Source of the DNA: Arthrobacter globiformis
Lineage (GTDB): Bacteria; Actinomycetota; Actinomycetes; Actinomycetales; Micrococcaceae
Length of the DNA: 64,000 nucleotides
Assembly: GCF_003261175.1 (NCBI RefSeq)
Contig: NZ_QLNP01000099.1
Location: 84,311-148,310 of the forward strand
Direction: 5' to 3'
Position numbers and translations under genes: made by a program. Below the pieces are notes generated by a model. The model had not been told where the DNA came from. It was given only the letters and a program-made list of their open reading frames with translations, and searched no databases. Positions 59,250 through 64,000 of the stretch are shown here, in pieces. Position 1 is the first letter of the stretch. Every line of letters starts with the position of its first letter.

Positions 59250-59596
59250 TGACGTGTGTTCGGCTGATGCCGCACTCAGAGCAGCGCGTGGCCAGGCGAT
59301 GCAGGCTTGATGCGCTGCACACGCTTTTGATGTGGGACCTGGCGTTGGGCCTGACTTGCCCGGGGACATGGCGTCCTGGGCAGGTAGCTGGTCCACTGCA
59401 GGCTCCTCAAGCCGAGACCGCCGCCCTGCCCCCAAGCGCCTGGGCTCGATCCCATGCGCTTGGGTAAATGGTGGACCTGCTCCCAGGGTTTGGCAATGGT
59501 GAATTCCTGCGAAGCCGCCGCGCCTTCTACCTCCGTTCTCCGCCCTTCTCGGTGGGCCGGAGCGATGCCTGTTTCAGCATGGACCAGCAGAGACGC
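59250..59596. other. Intergenic stretch without a recognisable gene
   Basis: Between the secreted-protein gene and the leuS leader. I see no convincing coding frame, tRNA or repeat. It should hold the promoter of the secreted-protein gene near its left end and the leuS promoter at its right end. Confidence 0.6.
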
Positions 59597-59602
59597 TAAA
59601 GT
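59597..59602 (+). promoter_or_regulatory. -10 element of the leuS leader transcript
   Basis: TAAAGT ends six bases before the leader-peptide ATG (59609), the spacing expected for a leaderless start. A weak -35 (TTTCAG, 59572-59577) lies about 19 bases upstream. Confidence 0.55.
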
Positions 59603-59608
59603 AGGTGT

Positions 59609-59635
59609 ATGCGTGCGGTCCTTCTGCTTAGCTAG
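59609..59635 (+). CDS. leuS leader peptide (attenuator)
   Basis: An 8-codon frame encodes M-R-A-V-L-L-L-S then TAG, with three consecutive Leu codons (CTT CTG CTT). It is placed between a -10 element and, further down, a hairpin plus terminator ahead of leuS. This is the arrangement of ribosome-mediated attenuation: a ribosome slowed by lack of charged tRNA-Leu would change folding of the downstream RNA. It has no Shine-Dalgarno and is probably translated leaderless. Confidence 0.7.
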   Translation: MRAVLLLS

Positions 59636-59674
59636 CCGCTTGGTATCCTGAACAAATACGGATTACCGAGCGGC
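59635..59674 (+). promoter_or_regulatory. Hairpin following the leuS leader peptide
   Basis: CCGCTTGGTATCC (59636-59648) pairs with GGATTACCGAGCGG (59660-59673) with one bulged T and one G-U pair. It begins at the leader-peptide stop codon, so a ribosome at the stop would block it, while a ribosome held at the Leu codons would block less of it. Confidence 0.6.
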
Positions 59675-59675
59675 C

Positions 59676-59700
59676 GCCCCTCCATGTCGAGGGGCTTTTG
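59676..59700 (+). terminator. Terminator in the leuS leader
   Basis: GCCCCTC (59676-59682) pairs with GAGGGGC (59689-59695), followed by TTTTG. It stands 64 bases upstream of leuS with no gene ending in front of it other than the leader peptide, so it is best read as the attenuator. Confidence 0.7.
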
Positions 59701-59763
59701 TGTGTCCGGGGAGACCTTCCCGGCGGGCGGCGGGGATCAGACCGTTATGACAGGACAGAGGTC

Positions 59764-62313
59764 ATGACAGAACAGAAGAGGGCAGCAGTGAGCGTTCAGC
59801 CGGAAACCGAAACCGGAACAGCAGCAGGTGGAGCCGAGACGCCCGAAGAGGGCGCGTACAGCTTCGCGGCGATGGAGGCCCGGTGGCCGCAGGTGTGGGA
59901 AGACCTGAAGGTCTTTACCCCCGCCGACGACGGTTCCCGGGAGCGCCGCTACGTCCTGGACATGTTCCCCTACCCGTCCGGCGACCTTCACATGGGCCAC
60001 GCCGAAGCGTTCGCCATGGGCGACGTGGTGGCGCGGTACCTGCGCCAGCAGGGATACGACGTGCTGCACCCGATCGGCTGGGACTCCTTCGGGCTTCCCG
60101 CGGAAAACGCGGCCATCAAGCGCAACGCCCACCCGAGCGAGTGGACTTACGCCAACATCGATACCCAGGCCGCCTCCTTCAAGCGTTACGCCATCTCCGC
60201 CGACTGGTCGCGCCGGCTGCACACTTCCGACCCGGAGTACTACCGCTGGACTCAGTGGCTGTTCAAGCGCTTCTACGAACGCGGCCTCGCTTACCGCAAG
60301 GACTCACCGGTCAACTGGTGTCCCAAGGACCTGACCGTGCTGGCCAACGAGCAGGTTGTCAACGGCGCCTGCGAACGCTGCGGCACGGCCGTGACCAAGA
60401 AGTCGCTGAACCAGTGGTACTTCAAGATCACCGACTATGCCGACCGGTTGCTGGACGACATGACCGAGCTGCAGGGGCATTGGCCCGAGCGGGTACTGGC
60501 GATGCAGCGAAACTGGATTGGCCGCTCGGAAGGGGCGCATGTCCGGTTCGTGATCGAGGCATCTGACGGACGTGCCGAGCGCGAAGTCACAGTCTTCACC
60601 ACCCGTCCGGACACCCTGTACGGGGCCACGTTCTTCGTGGTGGCCGCGGACGCGCACCTGGCCCTGGACCTGGTCACGCCTGAACACCACGACGCTCTCA
60701 TGGCCTACCGTGAAAAGGTCAAGGCCCTTTCGGACATCGAACGCCAGTCCACCGAGCGGGAAAAGACCGGTGTGTTCACCGGCCGCTACGCCATCAATCC
60801 CCTCAACGGTGAAAAGCTGCCCGTCTGGGCAGCGGACTACGTCCTGGCCGACTACGGTACGGGCGCCATCATGGCCGTCCCGGCGCACGACCAGCGTGAC
60901 CTCGACTTCGCCAAGGAGTTCGGCTTGCCTGTGCGCGCGGTGCTGGACACCGGTGAGGAGGATCCCGCCGTCTCGGGTAAGGCAACAGCGGGCGAGGGCA
61001 CACTGATCAACTCCGGTGCGCTCAACGGCCTACCCAAGGCAGAGGCCATTCCGGCGGCCATCGAAATCCTCGGCAAGCAGGGCACCGGGGAGAAGTTCGT
61101 GAACTTCCGGCTGCGTGACTGGCTCCTGAGCCGCCAGCGCTTCTGGGGCACCCCGATTCCCATCATTCACTGTGCCGAGTGCGGTGAAGTACCGGTACCC
61201 GACGAGCAGCTGCCGGTGACGCTGCCCGAGAACCTGCGTGGTGAGGCGCTGTCCCCGAGGGGCACGTCTCCCCTGGCCGCAGCCGCCGAGTGGGTCAATG
61301 TCGAGTGCCCGAACTGCGGACGTGCCGCCCAGCGGGACACGGACACCATGGATACCTTCGTGGACTCGTCCTGGTACTTCCTGCGTTTCGTCTCCCCGCA
61401 GTACACAGAGGGTCCGTTCGATCCGGCGAAGATCAACGAATGGATGCCGGTGGGACAGTACGTGGGCGGCGTGGAGCACGCCATCCTGCACCTGCTGTAC
61501 GCCCGCTTCTTTACCAAAGTCATTCACGACATGGGTCTGTTGGCTGCGGATGAGCCCTTCAGCGCCCTGCTCAACCAGGGCCAGGTCCTGAACGGCGGCA
61601 AGGCCATGAGCAAGTCGCTGGGTAACGGCGTGGACCTGGGCGAGCAGTTGGATAAGTATGGCGTCGACGCCGTCCGGCTCACCATGATCTTCGCTTCCCC
61701 GCCCGAGGACGACGTCGACTGGGCGGACGTTTCGCCGTCGGGCTCCGCGAAGTTCCTGGCGCGCGCCTGGCGCCTCGGCCAGGACGTCTCGAGCGCCCCG
61801 GGGGTTGACTTCAGCAGCGGTGACCGGGCGCTGCGCTCGGTCACGCACCGGACCATCGCGGACGCTGCGGAGCTGCTGGACAACAACAAGTTCAACGTGG
61901 TGGTGGCCAAGCTGATGGAGCTGGTCAACGCTACCCGCAAAACCATCGACTCCGGTGCCGGCGGCGCGGATCCGGCAGTGCGTGAAGCCGCCGAGGCAGT
62001 GGCCGTCATCCTGAGCCTCTTTGCGCCCTACACGGCGGAAGACCTGTGGAACGTCCTGGGACACCCGGCGTCGGTGGCCAACGCGGGTTGGCCTTCGCAC
62101 GACGAGTCCCTTCTGGTGCAGGAGACCATCACGGCGGTGGTCCAGGTCCAGGGCAAGGTCAGGGACCGGCTCGAGGTTTCACCGGCCATCTCCGAGGACG
62201 AACTGCGCGAGCTTGCGTTGGCCTCCGAGAATGTCCAGCGTGCGCTCGATGGCCGGGGCATCCGGACCGTGATCGTGCGCGCACCTAAACTGGTGAACAT
62301 CGTCCCGGCCTAG
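59764..62313 (+). CDS. leuS: Leucyl-tRNA synthetase
   Basis: 849 residues from ATG 59764 ([16 protein letters not shown]), with AGAGGTC just upstream. Class I signatures: the HIGH motif as LHMGHAEAF (~75-83) and KMSKS as [10 protein letters not shown] (~613-622). The CP1 editing domain (~240-430) has [17 protein letters not shown]. The C-terminal anticodon domain ends [14 protein letters not shown]. It charges tRNA-Leu. It is preceded by its own attenuator. Confidence 0.97.
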   Translation: MTEQKRAAVSVQPETETGTAAGGAETPEEGAYSFAAMEARWPQVWEDLKVFTPADDGSRERRYVLDMFPYPSGDLHMGHAEAFAMGDVVARYLRQQGYDVLHPIGWDSFGLPAENAAIKRNAHPSEWTYANIDTQAASFKRYAISADWSRRLHTSDPEYYRWTQWLFKRFYERGLAYRKDSPVNWCPKDLTVLANEQVVNGACERCGTAVTKKSLNQWYFKITDYADRLLDDMTELQGHWPERVLAMQRNWIGRSEGAHVRFVIEASDGRAEREVTVFTTRPDTLYGATFFVVAADAHLALDLVTPEHHDALMAYREKVKALSDIERQSTEREKTGVFTGRYAINPLNGEKLPVWAADYVLADYGTGAIMAVPAHDQRDLDFAKEFGLPVRAVLDTGEEDPAVSGKATAGEGTLINSGALNGLPKAEAIPAAIEILGKQGTGEKFVNFRLRDWLLSRQRFWGTPIPIIHCAECGEVPVPDEQLPVTLPENLRGEALSPRGTSPLAAAAEWVNVECPNCGRAAQRDTDTMDTFVDSSWYFLRFVSPQYTEGPFDPAKINEWMPVGQYVGGVEHAILHLLYARFFTKVIHDMGLLAADEPFSALLNQGQVLNGGKAMSKSLGNGVDLGEQLDKYGVDAVRLTMIFASPPEDDVDWADVSPSGSAKFLARAWRLGQDVSSAPGVDFSSGDRALRSVTHRTIADAAELLDNNKFNVVVAKLMELVNATRKTIDSGAGGADPAVREAAEAVAVILSLFAPYTAEDLWNVLGHPASVANAGWPSHDESLLVQETITAVVQVQGKVRDRLEVSPAISEDELRELALASENVQRALDGRGIRTVIVRAPKLVNIVPA

Positions 62314-62347
62314 CGCATTTTGAATAGCGGGGGCGACTGACCGGGCT

Positions 62348-62374
62348 CCGGCCGCCGGCATTGCCGGCGGCCGG
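62348..62374 (+). terminator. Hairpin between leuS and degV
   Basis: A perfect 12-base stem (62348-62359 with 62363-62374) closes a 3-base loop. No T-run follows, so it may reduce rather than stop transcription into degV. Confidence 0.55.
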
Positions 62375-62396
62375 AAACAACTGCAGGAGGTGTGCC

Positions 62397-63440
62397 GTGA
62401 TAGACCGCGAGCCGGCAGCCTGGCTGTGGTTAAAAGAGCATCTGGTCCGTCTCCGCCAGGCCACCAGGCCGGGCCAGGTCCCGCCCACGGGCGAGCCCGC
62501 CGTCGTCGTCCGTACCGCAGTGGTGACGGATTCCGCTGCCGCTCTGCCGGCCGACTGGGTGCGGGCCTTCTCCATCAACGGCCGGCTGGCCGTCATTCCA
62601 ATGCCCGTCATGGTGGGCGAGGAGATCTACGGCGAGGGCGAGGACGACATCACCGGGACCATCGCCGTGGCCATGGCCGCCGCGACGCCGGTTAAGACCT
62701 CCCGCCCGTCGCCGGGACAGTTTGAGCAGGCTTATCTCGCCGCCGAACGGCAGGGCTTCGAGTCCGTCGTATCCATCCATATCTCCGGTGGCCTTTCCGG
62801 CACCGCTGACGCCGCCCGCCTCGCGGCCGGCCGGGTCAGGATCCCTGTGGAGGTGCTGGACACCCGCACCGTCGGAATGGCGCAGGGACTGGCCGTGCAG
62901 AGTGCCGTGGTGGCGGCGGCGGACGGCCGTGGTGCCGGCGACGTGCGCCGGCTCGCCGAGGAACGCGCGGAAAGGACCAAGGTGTATTTTTACGTGCCCA
63001 GCCTGGAGCAGTTGCGGCGCGGCGGACGCATCGGCGCCGCAGCTTCGCTGGTCGGAGCCATGCTGTCCATCAAGCCGATTCTCGCGGTCGACGGCGGCAA
63101 GATCGTTCCGCTGGAAAAGGTCCGCTCAGCGGTGAGAGCCGTAGCCCGGCTTGAGGAGATCGTGGTGGCGGACGCTGCGGGGCGGCCATCGGGGGAGGCC
63201 CGGCTGGCCATCCACCACTTCGGCAACCGGCCCGAGGCCGAGTTGCTTGCGGCCCGGCTGGCAGCGAAGCTCCCCGCCTGCCCGCCGGCGCAGATCAGCT
63301 CACTGCCCGCAGTCCTGGCGGCCCACGCCGGGCTGGGCGTCCTCGCCGTGATCGTGGGGGAGAGCAGCTCGTCCGTGGCCGGCTGCCTCGCCGCCCCATC
63401 CAAGGCAGCCGGCACCAGCGGTGGTGAGCCCGCCACCTAG
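62397..63440 (+). CDS. DegV family fatty-acid-binding protein
   Basis: 347 residues from GTG 62397, 6 bases after GGAGG; a TTG 12 codons upstream lies inside the hairpin and is rejected. After a ~35-residue N-terminal segment the DegV fold starts with TAVVTDSAAALPADWV (~40-55). VKTSRPSPGQFEQAYLAA, VVSIHISGGLSGTADAAR (~122-139, lipid-contacting Ser/Gly loop), DTRTVGMAQGLAV and SLEQLRRGGRIGAAASLVG are conserved in the family. DegV proteins bind fatty acids; in firmicutes (FakB) they work with the kinase FakA. A DAK-phosphatase (FakA-like) gene is not in the window. Confidence 0.92.
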   Translation: MIDREPAAWLWLKEHLVRLRQATRPGQVPPTGEPAVVVRTAVVTDSAAALPADWVRAFSINGRLAVIPMPVMVGEEIYGEGEDDITGTIAVAMAAATPVKTSRPSPGQFEQAYLAAERQGFESVVSIHISGGLSGTADAARLAAGRVRIPVEVLDTRTVGMAQGLAVQSAVVAAADGRGAGDVRRLAEERAERTKVYFYVPSLEQLRRGGRIGAAASLVGAMLSIKPILAVDGGKIVPLEKVRSAVRAVARLEEIVVADAAGRPSGEARLAIHHFGNRPEAELLAARLAAKLPACPPAQISSLPAVLAAHAGLGVLAVIVGESSSSVAGCLAAPSKAAGTSGGEPAT

Positions 63441-63481
63441 GCCTCGCAGGCGGCACTTGATGCGAGCCTGCTCGGCTCTAT

Positions 63482-63508
63482 GCCGTGTTTCCTTGCCACG
63501 GCGTTTTT
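63482..63508 (+). terminator. Intrinsic terminator after degV
   Basis: GCCGTG (63482-63487) pairs with CACGGC (63497-63502), followed by GTTTTT. Confidence 0.75.
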
Positions 63509-63535
63509 GTCGGAGCCCCCTGTCATGCTGTGGGT

Positions 63536-64000
63536 ATGGATAGCGCAGTAGTTGCGGAGACGTTGGAGGCCATCGGTGCCTCCGCTCTTTCGCTGGCTGC
63601 TGAGCTCCGCCGGGTGGCTGATCCGGGCCGGGCCGGCGCGGACGTGCTGCCTTATAACTTGGAATCGCTGCAGGATGAGGCCGATCCGCTGGGGGATCTG
63701 GCGGATGCGTGCCTGGACGGTCTGGCTGGGGTGGCCAGGATGGAGGCGCGGCTGGCGGCGGTGAAGGTGAACCTGGCCGCCGGTTTCGCTGCTGCTGAGG
63801 CGGCTTTGGCTGCTCCTGATGCGTCCCGGTCGGAGCGGGACGTGTTGCAGATGTCGGTGACGGCGGAGGTTGCTGGTGCGCTGACTGTGAGTGAGGGGTC
63901 GGCGGCACGGTTTCTGGAGGAATCGGCGAGGCTGAGCGGGGATCTGCCGTTGACGCTGGCCGCGCTCGGGGCGGGAACAATCTCGTGGCAGCACGTGCGC
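63536..64000 (+). CDS. DUF222/HNH endonuclease-type protein, N-terminal part (cut by window edge)
   Basis: 155 codons from ATG 63536 run off the right edge. The start lacks a Shine-Dalgarno; CATGCT ending six bases before it suggests a leaderless transcript. The visible part is helical and includes LGDLADACLDGLAGVARMEA, RLAAVKVNLAAGFAAAEAA, SVTAEVAGALTVSEGSAARF and LPLTLAALGAGTISWQHVR, which match the N-terminal DUF222 region (13E12-repeat family) that usually precedes an HNH nuclease domain in actinobacteria. Codon third positions include more T and G (GCT, CTG, GTG, GCG runs) than in neighbouring genes. This multi-copy family is often linked to mobile DNA; the nuclease domain itself is not visible here. 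Confidence 0.82.
   Translation, partial: MDSAVVAETLEAIGASALSLAAELRRVADPGRAGADVLPYNLESLQDEADPLGDLADACLDGLAGVARMEARLAAVKVNLAAGFAAAEAALAAPDASRSERDVLQMSVTAEVAGALTVSEGSAARFLEESARLSGDLPLTLAALGAGTISWQHVR

Noticed and set aside
59250-59596. Possible tRNA or small RNA upstream of leuS
   Set aside because: No cloverleaf or other convincing structure could be read in this stretch; only the leader further right is structured.

Overview
The window is high-GC chromosomal DNA from an actinobacterium of the family Micrococcaceae, most likely Arthrobacter or Pseudarthrobacter. This rests on the gene order (alaS-ruvX-mltG-aroECKB-efp-nusB, then pyrRBC-carAB-pyrF-mihF-gmk-rpoZ-coaBC-metK-priA), on actinobacteria-specific genes (mihF, an acVLRF1-type peptidyl-tRNA hydrolase, a helicase-dead PriA) and on frequent GTG starts. 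No tRNA, rRNA, CRISPR array, prophage or insertion sequence was seen. Both ends cut through genes: a DUF349 protein on the left and a DUF222/HNH-type protein on the right.

Layout. 1-7.2 kb is housekeeping: DUF349 protein, membrane-anchored cyclophilin, hisS, an APC permease, aspS and a GNAT acetyltransferase. 7.4-18.3 kb is an accessory catabolic island: MHS-type transporter, Dabb-domain protein, two KstD-like flavin desaturases, a short-chain dehydrogenase, two paralogous IclR regulators, and a complete P450/ferredoxin reductase/ferredoxin chain. 18.4-22.2 kb has the acVLRF1 hydrolase, rarA, rpsD and two small membrane-associated proteins next to alaS. 22.3-32.8 kb is the alaS-ruvX-mltG-aroE-aroC-aroK-aroB-TPR run, then efp-nusB. 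32.8-34.1 kb is a PrsW-family protease. 34.2-49.4 kb holds the whole de novo UMP set except pyrD and pyrE, followed by mihF, gmk, rpoZ, coaBC, metK and priA. 49.4-52.8 kb has a glycosyltransferase, an alpha/beta hydrolase, an aldo/keto reductase and a VOC protein. 52.9-58.2 kb is a glycerol locus (SorC-type regulator, glpD, glpF, glpK). 58.3-64 kb has a secreted orphan protein, leuS behind a leader-peptide attenuator, degV and the DUF222 fragment.

The most interesting region is 7.4-18.3 kb. Its gene content matches, almost part for part, the published cyclohexanecarboxylate aromatisation cluster of Sinomonas (formerly Corynebacterium) cyclohexanicum: P450 hydroxylation at C4, SDR oxidation to the 4-oxo acid, then two successive flavin-dependent ring desaturations to 4-hydroxybenzoate. 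The arrangement here differs (split into three transcription units, one SDR, two IclR genes). A shared 11-base core lies upstream of both the SDR operon and the P450 operon, which suggests co-regulation by one or both IclR proteins. The substrate is an inference from gene content.

Regulatory elements read from the sequence include a leuS leader peptide with three consecutive Leu codons followed by a hairpin and a terminator, a PyrR-binding loop just upstream of the pyrR ribosome binding site, several intrinsic terminators, and repeated cases of a -10 hexamer placed six bases before a start codon (leaderless transcripts).
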